Program-made: the position numbers and the translations under genes
The notes under the pieces: generated by a model
The model's input: only the letters and a program-made list of their open reading frames with translations
Database searches by the model: none
Told to the model about the DNA's origin: nothing
In this document: positions 38,633 to 46,514 of the stretch, one piece after another
Layout: each line of letters starts with the position of its first letter
How positions within the stretch are numbered: the stretch's first letter is position 1
Source: Nocardia ninae NBRC 108245
Lineage (GTDB): Bacteria; Actinomycetota; Actinomycetes; Mycobacteriales; Mycobacteriaceae
Reading direction: 5' to 3'
Assembly: GCF_007990755.1 (NCBI RefSeq)
Contig: NZ_BJXA01000036.1
Location: 1 to 64,000 of the forward strand
Length of the DNA: 64,000 nt

Positions 38633-38962
38633 GGACAATGTCCTATCGGTGCCGCAGCTTTCGAGGGGCGGGCGTTCAGCGTGCCGGACTACCAACGCGG
38701 CTACGCCTGGGATTCGCAGCAGCGAACGGAGTTCCTAGAAGACCTCGAAATCCTTGGACCCAACCGTGAGCACTTCACCGGCTTGGTGGTACTGCACGAT
38801 CAGGGTGACAAGCTCGATTCTGAAGGTAAGAGCTACCGCGTCTATGACGTAGTGGACGGGCAACAACGGCTGACCACCATCGTGCTGCTTCTCGACGCAG
38901 TGCGGCGAGCTGGACAGACCCATGCCTCCAAGCTGCGGCGCTGCAATCAACCAGCTTCGTGA
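38633..38962 (+). pseudogene. Truncated DUF262 (GmrSD/ParB-like) gene fragment
   Basis: This frame encodes the N-terminal part of a DUF262 protein: GAAAFEGRAFSVPDYQRGYA followed by DVVDGQQRLTTIVLLLDAVR. These are the two conserved DUF262 motifs (PxYQRxYxW and DGQQRLTT), the nucleotide-binding region of GmrSD-type type IV restriction enzymes. Only ~95 residues remain of a normal ~550-700, and the stop comes 5 bp before the end of the convergent nuclease gene. The upstream part may continue in another frame (AALDNVL), indicating a frameshift. Confidence 0.75.
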
Positions 38963-38967
38963 CGTTG

Positions 38968-40152
38968 TCAGGGAGTGCTGACAGGCCAATAGCTCTTCGA
39001 TTGGAAGTACTGTGTTGCCGCGGGTGAAGCGTTGTAGTCCAGCAGGTTTCCGACTTTCTTCATCAACGTTTGACGTACTTCGTCAGGGGTCGCGAAGAAG
39101 AACTCGCGCCGGAGGTTCGCGTGGTTGAGCCGACGTGAACCGAACTCCTTGTGCAGCTCGTTTTCCAGCGAAACCGCGTCGTCGGAGAAGTACACGGCGT
39201 GTACATCGAAGGGGAATGGCACGGAGGCGCCGCCTAGTTCGCGAACTCTGTCCAGTGGTTCGAGTCGGCGCGTCAGTCCGATCTTGATCACGTTCGGGCC
39301 GAATGCGCCGATGTTGGAGATCACATAGACGTAGCCGGCACGAATGTTCGCGGCACGAAAGTCGTTGTGCGCGATTGCCTCGCCGATTCGGCTCAGCTGA
39401 GCCTCGATCTCCACGGTGTCCTGCCCCGAGGCTGTGAGCCGCGCGAGCACCGCCCGATAGTGTGCCTTTTCCTTGTCGAGTCGTTCCCGCTCTGCGGCGA
39501 GCTCTTGTTCGACCTTGCGTTGTTCGCGCAGTCGTTCTCGTTCTTCCCGCGCCGCTTCTCGCTCGTCCTGCACCTTCATCATGTAGTCGGCGGTGAGTTC
39601 GAGCTCCTGGATCCGCAGTCTGTGATAGTCGGGCGCTACGACCATCTGCATCGCCGCGCCTAGCTTCTCAATATCCTTGGCGGCCTTGTCGAGTCGCCGT
39701 TTGGCGGTGTCCAGGTTTCCGGCGCGGATGGTCCGAACGCAGTTCTCCGCTTCGGAGTTGTACGCCCGCAGCATGAGCTTGGACAGGTCGACGGTCAAAC
39801 GCCGGCCTTCGGCAAGGGAGTTGTTGAAACTGAACTTCTTCGCCACAACGATGGCTTCGCTCGTCCTGACAGCATCACGCACGGCGCCCCGCAGCTGCAT
39901 CAAAGCCAGTTTGTAGCATTCGGCATTCTCCAAGGGATGGTGATATTCATAGATCCCCACCTCCTGAAGGACCAAAGCGTCGTCTACCGTGATTACCCGA
40001 GGATCTGTCTGCGGCTGCGGGACTACTGGAGTTGTGGTGGTTAGGAGCTGTTCGCTCAGTTCTCGCACTCGATCTTGCAGATCGGCAGATTCTCGCTCCT
40101 TCACGACGAGCATCTTCCGCAACCCAACGATGACAGACTGCGGGTCGTTCAT
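38968..40152 (-). CDS. DUF4041 plus GIY-YIG nuclease (SNIPE-like)
   Basis: Putative phage-defence nuclease of 394 aa. Residues ~5-35 are helical, ~65-195 match DUF4041 (QEVGIYEYHHPLENAECYKL, EGRRLTVDLSKLMLRAYNSE), and ~195-235 form a charged coiled coil. Residues ~272-365 are a GIY-YIG/T5orf172 nuclease with GYVYVISN, KIGLTRR, Arg302 (LDRVREL), Glu330 and His334 (LENELHKEF), and Asn346/Glu350 (NLRREFFF). All catalytic positions of the fold are present. SNIPE of Escherichia coli has the same two domains and cleaves phage DNA during injection; that is known for the family, not shown here. No membrane helix is seen in this protein. The ATG overlaps the stop of the upstream gene (ATGA), making a two-gene operon. 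Confidence 0.92.
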   Translation of the reverse strand: MNDPQSVIVGLRKMLVVKERESADLQDRVRELSEQLLTTTTPVVPQPQTDPRVITVDDALVLQEVGIYEYHHPLENAECYKLALMQLRGAVRDAVRTSEAIVVAKKFSFNNSLAEGRRLTVDLSKLMLRAYNSEAENCVRTIRAGNLDTAKRRLDKAAKDIEKLGAAMQMVVAPDYHRLRIQELELTADYMMKVQDEREAAREERERLREQRKVEQELAAERERLDKEKAHYRAVLARLTASGQDTVEIEAQLSRIGEAIAHNDFRAANIRAGYVYVISNIGAFGPNVIKIGLTRRLEPLDRVRELGGASVPFPFDVHAVYFSDDAVSLENELHKEFGSRRLNHANLRREFFFATPDEVRQTLMKKVGNLLDYNASPAATQYFQSKSYWPVSTP

Positions 40153-41414
40153 CCACGCACCCCTTGAGTCGCCAGGGGCGCCAACCCATATGAGTTCTTT
40201 GAGACCGCAGAGGCCAAGTGGGCCAAAGTCGACGCAGGCTCCACTCGGGCAAGCTGGATTGCGAGGAACTCAGCCCGGTCGGTGGCCAGCTGGATGAGGT
40301 CTATGCGAGTGTCATGCCCGGTCGCGCTGTGAACGGCGTCGACTGCGACCGTGAGCGCGATGCTGTCGATAATTTCTTCCCGATCGGCTTCGAACACTTC
40401 GTGCGCCGTCCGCAAGGCGGTCTGCGCGATCGCAGACGCGTAACGCCGTTTCACTTCGGCGACCGGGAGGCTAGTCGAGGTGATCTCGTCGTTGGCCTTG
40501 TTGTAGCGGAAGGCTTTCGTCGTCGGCAACGTCTCGGGATCCGGAGCCAGAACGGTGATGTGGAGTTCACGATCGGCGGCGTTGAAAGCGTGCTCGTAGG
40601 CCACTTGGAAGGTTTCTGGATAGATCGAGTTGGCCAGCACGACACCGACGTACTCATCCATCGCGTCGGGTTGGCGCTCTAGAAGTCCTGCGATCAGTTT
40701 GTCCAAGCTCGCGTTCGAGTCCGCGGCTCCTTGCTGGAGCTCAGCATTCTCTCGCTGGTGACGTCTTCGAGCGTCCTCCAACTCCGCAGCACGTCTCCGC
40801 TCTTGCCGGCGCCAGCCGGCACGGAGCTCAGCGTTCAATTCGCATACATGAACCATGCTTTGCTCCCACTGGTGCACCAAGTGGAGGTATTCCTGTCGCG
40901 TCGCCGCCAACCGTGCGGCGTGCTTGCGATTTCCGCTCAACGCTCCGCTGAGACCCGTCGGCATTGCGGGCGGCACGAAAACTGGGCGGGTAGCTGAAAG
41001 GTGGTAGCGCGGCGGCGGAGTGGGTGGGAGCAAGTCTGGACGATCGAACGGAAGGTTCTCGGCCTGCTTGCGTAACGACTCCAGATCGACCCAGTCATCG
41101 ACATCCAGGGTTGCTTTGAGAAGGTTGTCGATCGCGTCATAGGTCATCGTCAGCTGGGCGTTCTTCTCCATGACCTCCGCTTCGCGAGCAGCTGTGTGCG
41201 CGGCTGTGGCAGCCTTGTCGGCCGCGGCCCGGTCGGCCGCCGACGCACGCATCGCCGCTGTCGCGAAGCGTTGTTGCTCCCTCGCGAACCGTTGTGCCTC
41301 GCGGACGGCCATGTTGTGCTCACGTGCCGACGCCCGCTGCTGCTGTGCCTGTCGTTGCTGCGCTAACCGCTGTTGATGCTGTAGCTCAGCGAAGAAACCC
41401 CTATGCCGCGTCAC
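40149..41414 (-). CDS. Coiled-coil partner protein with restriction-associated core domain
   Basis: Protein of 421 aa, first gene of the operon, starting at GTG 41414 (GAGAGGGCG upstream). Residues ~8-85 are a Gln/Arg/Ala-rich coiled coil and ~95-120 contain LLKATLDVDDWVDLESLRKQ. A Pro-rich linker (~125-150), a second helical coil (~165-235) and a globular part (~240-421) follow. The globular part includes EYVGVVLANSIYP, KAFRYNKANDEITSTSLPV, TALRTAHEVFEADREEIIDS and a GVRG end. The core resembles the N-terminal, non-catalytic part of actinobacterial restriction-system (Mrr-like) proteins, recognised from memory, but no nuclease domain follows. Translational coupling suggests it pairs with the DUF4041 nuclease as a sensor, scaffold or targeting subunit. 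No membrane helix is evident. Confidence 0.88.
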   Translation of the reverse strand: MTRHRGFFAELQHQQRLAQQRQAQQQRASAREHNMAVREAQRFAREQQRFATAAMRASAADRAAADKAATAAHTAAREAEVMEKNAQLTMTYDAIDNLLKATLDVDDWVDLESLRKQAENLPFDRPDLLPPTPPPRYHLSATRPVFVPPAMPTGLSGALSGNRKHAARLAATRQEYLHLVHQWEQSMVHVCELNAELRAGWRRQERRRAAELEDARRRHQRENAELQQGAADSNASLDKLIAGLLERQPDAMDEYVGVVLANSIYPETFQVAYEHAFNAADRELHITVLAPDPETLPTTKAFRYNKANDEITSTSLPVAEVKRRYASAIAQTALRTAHEVFEADREEIIDSIALTVAVDAVHSATGHDTRIDLIQLATDRAEFLAIQLARVEPASTLAHLASAVSKNSYGLAPLATQGVRG

Positions 41415-41544
41415 GTCGGTCCCGCCCTCTCTGATGGCTTGGAGACACTAGGCGGATAAAAGAACGCCTGCCCCTTTGTCGTCACCACGCTCGGCCTGTT
41501 ACAGCCATCACATGGAGTAGCCGCACGGCGGCATCCCCTGGCCC

Positions 41545-41991
41545 ATCATGCGCAGGAGGCCACGATTCGAGCAGGCTCCGCTCCTAGAGTTCGTTGACCG
41601 GGTGCGTCCAGCCACGCGGCACCAACAGTTCCAGCTGAATGATGGTGGCACCTTGTGCGGCGCACCATCATTCAGCGAAGTCCACCAGCGCCCGGCCGAG
41701 GCCGCTGCCTCGCTGTTCGGGCGCGCACACCAGCATGCCGAATTCGCCTATACCGTCGCTGAATTGCTGCACCCCGCACAGCCCCGGCGATCCGATCATT
41801 CGCACCGCGAGCCACGATGATTTCACTTGCTCGGATCAGCGATGCCAGCTCGGAACTTGTTGTGCGACTGTAACCGTCGCGCCAGATCCCATGTTCGGCC
41901 ACCGCGTACACACGGTTGACCAGTCCGGTCAGCTCCGCCACCAGCGCGACGTCGCCGCCGCCGCCACGGGGAGCACCTCGATGGACACCAT
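41545..41991 (-). pseudogene. GNAT acetyltransferase pseudogene
   Basis: A normal GNAT sequence can be read only across several frames: the start at ATG 41991 (VSIEVLPVAAA), then VAELTGLVNRVYAVAEHGIW (in frame from about 41940), then EFGMLVCAPEQRGSGLGRAL, then TIIQLELLVPRGWTHPVNEL. Between them are a one-base change in the GCG run near 41960, a frameshift near 41790, an in-frame TGA after DFAE, and a TAG near the C-terminus. At least two frameshifts and two stops make it clearly non-functional. It lies upstream of the nuclease operon. Confidence 0.8.
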
Positions 41992-42046
41992 CGGTCCCTC
42001 CGTCGACCCCAAGACTGTAGTCGAGGGACGGGATCAGGCGACCGTA

Positions 42047-43258
42047 CTATCGCCATTGGATCGGCGCGGACCATCGCCAATTGAAGAACTCGAGGGAGAA
42101 GGTGCCTGACTTCGGGGCGGTGGGGCAGGTGACGGTGAAACTGCCGGAACGAGGGATGGTCGCCTTTGTCTCGCCCAGGTAGTTCTCGCCCCACTTGTGG
42201 GTAGCGTCCGTCGCGTTCCAGCAGCGGATGGCCCGATCACCGGCGCCGCCTGCTTCGGTGACGGTGACCGTGACGCTGCGGGGTCCAGCTTGGGTGATGG
42301 TCACGGATTCCGCTGGTTTGGCGGGGGGCGCCGGAGCGGGGGCAGGGGCTGGAGCGGGGGCAGGGGCGGCTGCGCTCGGCACGCCCGCCGGTTTGATGAG
42401 CCGAGCCGCCTGTACCGCCGTCCAAGTGGCGAAGTCGCGCTCGCCCTCGAACCCGTGGCCGAGGTAGAGACCGTGCATCCACACATTGAGCAACGGCTTG
42501 AACTTGCCGTCCTGGCCACCCAAGTCGGCGCCATCGCACACCGGATCGCCGTACACACACACCGAAACGACCGGATCGTTGTTCACGAAGTGCGCGCGTT
42601 GACCGAGCCCACCGCCGATCTTCCAGTGGTCTTGGTCCTGGGTCAGTTTGCCATCGGTGTAGACCGCTTCAGTAGTGCGCGGCGATGGGCCGTTATAGGC
42701 GGGGTCGGCGAGTAGCACAACCGCGCCGATGCGGGAGCGATCGACCGGACCATTGCCGTGGAATACCGATTGCGCGAGATCGCCCATGATGTGGGCGCCC
42801 TGCGAATATCCGACGAGCACGAACTCGGCCGTCGCACATTTGGCCGCTTGCTCTTTCAGCATTTTGTAGGCAGCCGAATAGCCGGCGTCCTTGCTCCACT
42901 TGTACAGCGACAAGTCATAGACCACCCGAGCGTCGATCGCATGATCCGGCCGCGCTCCGACGGCCGGATAGTCGATCGCATAGTCCTTGATCTCCACCTT
43001 CTGGCGCAAGGCCGCGACGACGGCGGCGACATGCTCACCGAAACGAATTTTCTGGTCGGATTTATCGGCACCGTCCTTGGGGTGCGAGAGTCCTTGGAAG
43101 GTACCGGGCGCGCCGAGCACAATGGTGGGACACGTTGCGGCAGAAGCAGTCCCGCTGCCCTCGAGCCCGACAGCTGCCGTCGCCAGTAGGAGGGAGCAGA
43201 CCCCGGTTCGAGCAATCCACGTTGCTATCCGGGCTACGGGCCAAAGTGACGACCGCAT
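42047..43258 (-). CDS. Secreted cutinase-family serine esterase with C-terminal domain
   Basis: Exported esterase of 403 aa, of the cutinase/CFP21-like family common in Mycobacteriales, acting on lipid or polyester substrates outside the cell. The signal peptide ends near SAATC (about residue 42). The catalytic Ser lies in VLVGYSQGAHIMGDL, the Asp region is YGDPVCDGADL, and the His is in MHGLYLGHGF; four Cys form two disulfides as usual. The enzyme is ~285 residues, then a Pro/Ala linker (PAPAPAPAP) leads to a C-terminal domain of ~90 residues (SVTVTVTEAGG, CWNATDA) that looks immunoglobulin-like. The long tail is an addition to the typical ~220-aa mycobacterial cutinases and may anchor it to the envelope. 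Confidence 0.9.
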   Translation of the reverse strand: MRSSLWPVARIATWIARTGVCSLLLATAAVGLEGSGTASAATCPTIVLGAPGTFQGLSHPKDGADKSDQKIRFGEHVAAVVAALRQKVEIKDYAIDYPAVGARPDHAIDARVVYDLSLYKWSKDAGYSAAYKMLKEQAAKCATAEFVLVGYSQGAHIMGDLAQSVFHGNGPVDRSRIGAVVLLADPAYNGPSPRTTEAVYTDGKLTQDQDHWKIGGGLGQRAHFVNNDPVVSVCVYGDPVCDGADLGGQDGKFKPLLNVWMHGLYLGHGFEGERDFATWTAVQAARLIKPAGVPSAAAPAPAPAPAPAPAPPAKPAESVTITQAGPRSVTVTVTEAGGAGDRAIRCWNATDATHKWGENYLGETKATIPRSGSFTVTCPTAPKSGTFSLEFFNWRWSAPIQWR

Positions 43259-43479
43259 GGGTTTTCCTCGATCCGCTATGCATTCTTCGATGCGTATTCA
43301 TGGTCGCAGCGATTTCCGTCAGCAGGTATCGGCTTTTCGCCCGACACTCGCTGGTCATGTGGGCGGCAAGCGTCGTACTGACGTACCTTGCCACCCACAT
43401 GGTTGGCTCACCCACTAAGCCCGACGCCGTACCAGGACGTGATCGGGTGGGGTGTCTGTCGCGTTCGTCGCTGCTCGAA

Positions 43480-43944
43480 TCAGATTGATCCGAATGAACC
43501 GCTCGGTGGGCGCTGGGGCGCTGGATTCGGCTGTGCCGGAGCGGGATTGGCCGGTGCGGGATTGGCGGGTCCCTGATGCGGTTTCGCGCCCTCGAGCTCG
43601 GCGCCGACGACCGTGACCGAAAGGTCGCCCTGGGAGAACGCGCGGCAACCCCAGGTCACGTGATAGAAACCGGCCGGAACGTCGGTGTAGGTGACAGTTG
43701 CCGAGGCGCGTGGTGGCACGCGCAGCGTGATGGTGTCGAAGTACACCGGCCCGTCGGCGTGTGCCGCGCAGGTGGTGGCCTCGATGTCGTTGTTCTGGAA
43801 GGTGAACGTCAGTGCGTTGGTACCAGGTGTCGCGGTCAGTGGCACCACCGCCGCGGCAGTTCCTGCCCCGAACAGCACCATCGCCGATGTGGCGATGCCT
43901 ACGACAATTGATCCGGCATACGCTCTCATTTGCTGCATCTTCAT
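43480..43944 (-). CDS. Small secreted beta-sandwich protein
   Basis: Exported protein of 154 aa from ATG 43944 (other in-frame ATG codons at 43938 and 43929 are possible; no clear ribosome-binding site). The signal peptide is MRAYAGSIVVGIATSAMVLF followed by an Ala cleavage site. The mature domain (~35-120) has the alternating pattern of a small beta-sandwich (TNALTFTFQNNDIEATTC, TDVPAGFYHVTWGC) with one Cys pair. The C-terminus is a Pro/Ala repeat (NPAPANPAPAQPNPAP). Similar in style to the nearby cutinase and perhaps an envelope component. Function unknown. Confidence 0.75.
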   Translation of the reverse strand: MKMQQMRAYAGSIVVGIATSAMVLFGAGTAAAVVPLTATPGTNALTFTFQNNDIEATTCAAHADGPVYFDTITLRVPPRASATVTYTDVPAGFYHVTWGCRAFSQGDLSVTVVGAELEGAKPHQGPANPAPANPAPAQPNPAPQRPPSGSFGSI

Positions 43945-44221
43945 CCGATCGGAGAAATCGATCATTCGATATCGTCACAGCTCGGTCAATGTTGGGCTGC
44001 AATCGGATTCGACGGTACGCGACTCGAATACAGCGGGGTGTCGGTCGTTCACCCGACATCACGACCTTCGCCGCCTGGCAGATCCATGGTCGAAAACCGT
44101 TGGTGTCGTGCGAACAATGGATACCGGGCGATAGCCGGCCGCTCCTACACTTCGGTACACCTTGTGCACATCGTTCGTCTGTGCAGGGCACCGGCAATGA
44201 CGAATGCGATGGGTGGACCGG

Positions 44222-46495
44222 ATGATTCGCGGCAATACCGGAGAGGTTCGACGGGGTTTCCCGGAGCCGCCTCCGCCGACGGTCGCGCGCTTTTCCAGAG
44301 CGACGCTGGTTTTCCTGGTCGCGTCGGCGCTCATGCTGACCTGCAGTGTGGTGGTCGTCTTCTTTACTCGGCATACGACCGATTCCGGCGATCCGTCAGC
44401 AGGACAACTGCGCGGTACCTACCCGACCGTACCGGCGCAAGGGTGGACGGTCGACGCCGATGACGTCGTGACCGGCGGAAAGTTCGTCCGACCCGACCCG
44501 ACCTCCTATCAGTACCTCCAGCCCGGTTTCATCGACCTGGGCGACACCCTGATCAGCACCGTCATTCTGCCGCGTACCGATATGACGCCGGTGCTGGTGG
44601 CGATCGACTCCCGAACCGGCGCCCTCCGATGGCAGACGCCGATCGATAGTTACCCGAGCCGTCCGTCGTGCGCGACCCAAACGATCGGCGGCCTGCTGCC
44701 CTGTATCGGCGGCGAGTCCGTTCAATTCTTCCGCATGTCCGACGGCCGGCTGGACCACACGCTGGCGGCCGGTGACGTCTCTCGCGTCGAGGTGATCGAC
44801 GGCGATATCGTCACCGCCGGGTATCGCGAAATGTCCCGTGGGACAACGGAGGATCTGACTGCCCGCTGGCACAAAACCTACACGATCGATCCCCTCTGCC
44901 CCGGTTCTGGTGATTCGCAACAATTCGGGGTCTCCCGCCGCTTCGTCTATTTCGGCAGTGATGCCGGTGCGGTCGTCGCCGACGCGACCGATGGACGGCG
45001 GGTGATCGACAGCGAATTGCAAGGCGTCGCAATCTATCCCGGTTTCGGACTCATCGGCCGCCGCTGCACCCGCAGCACCATGGAATCCGTCGTGGTCGAC
45101 GAAACCGGTCGGCAACTGCGTACCCACGACGGAAGGTCCTGGCCGGCCGCGCCGTGGCTAGTGCGACCAGACGAGGACGACACCTACATCGTCGGACGCA
45201 CCGCATACGACTTCGCTACCGGCGCAGGGCAATGGACCGCGTCCGGCCGCGAAATCAACCACATCGTCGGCGATATCGCGATCAGCAACAGCCTGGATGC
45301 GATCACCGGCTACGATCGGCGCACCGGCGCCACATTGTGGACCAGCGCTGCATCCGGAATCATTGTGGCTTCCGATGGCGAGCGAATCCTGTTGGCGGAC
45401 CAGAACATTCTCACCGCCGTCGACTTGCGCACCGGCCGGTCGGCGTGGGTGCTGCACAATCCGGCGTCGAGCCACGTCGAGCCTGCCGGTCAAGGCTTCG
45501 CCGTTGCTACCGTGGACCGGATCAGCCACTACCCGCCGACCGGCGGACTCGCAGAGGCGCCGGGAACTGCTGGGACGCAACAGAAGTCGGGACTCGATGC
45601 GGCTGCGGGGAGCAGGCAGGTGACCAAATGCGGGAGCGTCCCCACTATACGGCCGGTCGAATACCGCACCGACAGTGGCGGACTCATCGTCAAGGCGGAG
45701 ATCAAGGCGACCTGCCCCGGTGGCGATATCGTCTCCTCTGACCGGATGCGCATTACCGTGACCGCCAGCGGACAGACGGTCGCCTCGGGATATTTCGACT
45801 TCGCCGATACGCCGATGTATTTGCCGCGGACCGACACCGCGAGCGGCGGTGTCACGATAACGCGGGAATTCAAGTATCCCGTCGGCAGCTTCTGGCGGTT
45901 ACCGAATTCGCTCGGCCCGTCATCGGGAACTTCGAGTGCCACCTCCACGGTGACCGCGGCCAGTGACCAACTGGTCGAATGTGAGGAACAAAGCCAAGGT
46001 CACGGTCCCGGCAGCGCCGAGATACCAGCCACGTCGACTGTGGTCAGCCCACTCGCCGCCACCGCTGCCGCTCCCCCGTCGCGTATCGATACCGAAGCCG
46101 CGAGCCTGGACGCCCTGCGCGCACAGGCCGATGCCGACCGCCCGTTCGTCGCAGCACGTCTCGCCGATCGATGGGTCGCGCAGCTCTCCGCGAAACGTCC
46201 CGGGCTCGTCGCGCCCGATGTGGACGGACGAATGGTGCAGTGGAACGCCACCGAAATTCTGAACCAGCATTTGCGATTGCGTCTGATGTATCCCGATGTG
46301 CGGCTGGTGTGGAGCGACGAGTGGCGCACCTTCGACCTCGACGGTTGGTGGGTGACGATCGCTGGTGTCACCTTCGCCGATCCCGACGCCGCGAACGGCT
46401 GGTGCGACGGCCACGGGATCGCCGTGGACGAATGCTTCGCCAAGCTGGTCAGCGATACCCGCGGCCCGTCCGGCACCACCGCATACCGCCGATAA
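44222..46495 (+). CDS. Membrane-anchored PQQ-like beta-propeller protein
   Basis: Protein of 757 aa with one N-terminal membrane helix (~25-45, ATLVFLVASALMLTCSVVVV) and the rest outside. The middle region (~75-450) has repeated PQQ-like beta-propeller blades (VAIDSRTGALRWQTPI, ITGYDRRTGATLWTS, TAVDLRTGRSAWVLHN). A beta-rich domain follows (~490-590), then a Ser/Thr/Ala linker, and a C-terminal ~130-residue globular domain rich in Trp. No catalytic Asp/Glu PQQ site can be identified. ATG 44222 is preferred to 44204 because GGTGGA lies before it. It is 19 bp upstream of a polytopic membrane protein and is probably translated from the same mRNA. Confidence 0.8.
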   Translation: MIRGNTGEVRRGFPEPPPPTVARFSRATLVFLVASALMLTCSVVVVFFTRHTTDSGDPSAGQLRGTYPTVPAQGWTVDADDVVTGGKFVRPDPTSYQYLQPGFIDLGDTLISTVILPRTDMTPVLVAIDSRTGALRWQTPIDSYPSRPSCATQTIGGLLPCIGGESVQFFRMSDGRLDHTLAAGDVSRVEVIDGDIVTAGYREMSRGTTEDLTARWHKTYTIDPLCPGSGDSQQFGVSRRFVYFGSDAGAVVADATDGRRVIDSELQGVAIYPGFGLIGRRCTRSTMESVVVDETGRQLRTHDGRSWPAAPWLVRPDEDDTYIVGRTAYDFATGAGQWTASGREINHIVGDIAISNSLDAITGYDRRTGATLWTSAASGIIVASDGERILLADQNILTAVDLRTGRSAWVLHNPASSHVEPAGQGFAVATVDRISHYPPTGGLAEAPGTAGTQQKSGLDAAAGSRQVTKCGSVPTIRPVEYRTDSGGLIVKAEIKATCPGGDIVSSDRMRITVTASGQTVASGYFDFADTPMYLPRTDTASGGVTITREFKYPVGSFWRLPNSLGPSSGTSSATSTVTAASDQLVECEEQSQGHGPGSAEIPATSTVVSPLAATAAAPPSRIDTEAASLDALRAQADADRPFVAARLADRWVAQLSAKRPGLVAPDVDGRMVQWNATEILNQHLRLRLMYPDVRLVWSDEWRTFDLDGWWVTIAGVTFADPDAANGWCDGHGIAVDECFAKLVSDTRGPSGTTAYRR

Positions 46496-46514
46496 CAGGC
46501 ACTGGAGGAATACC

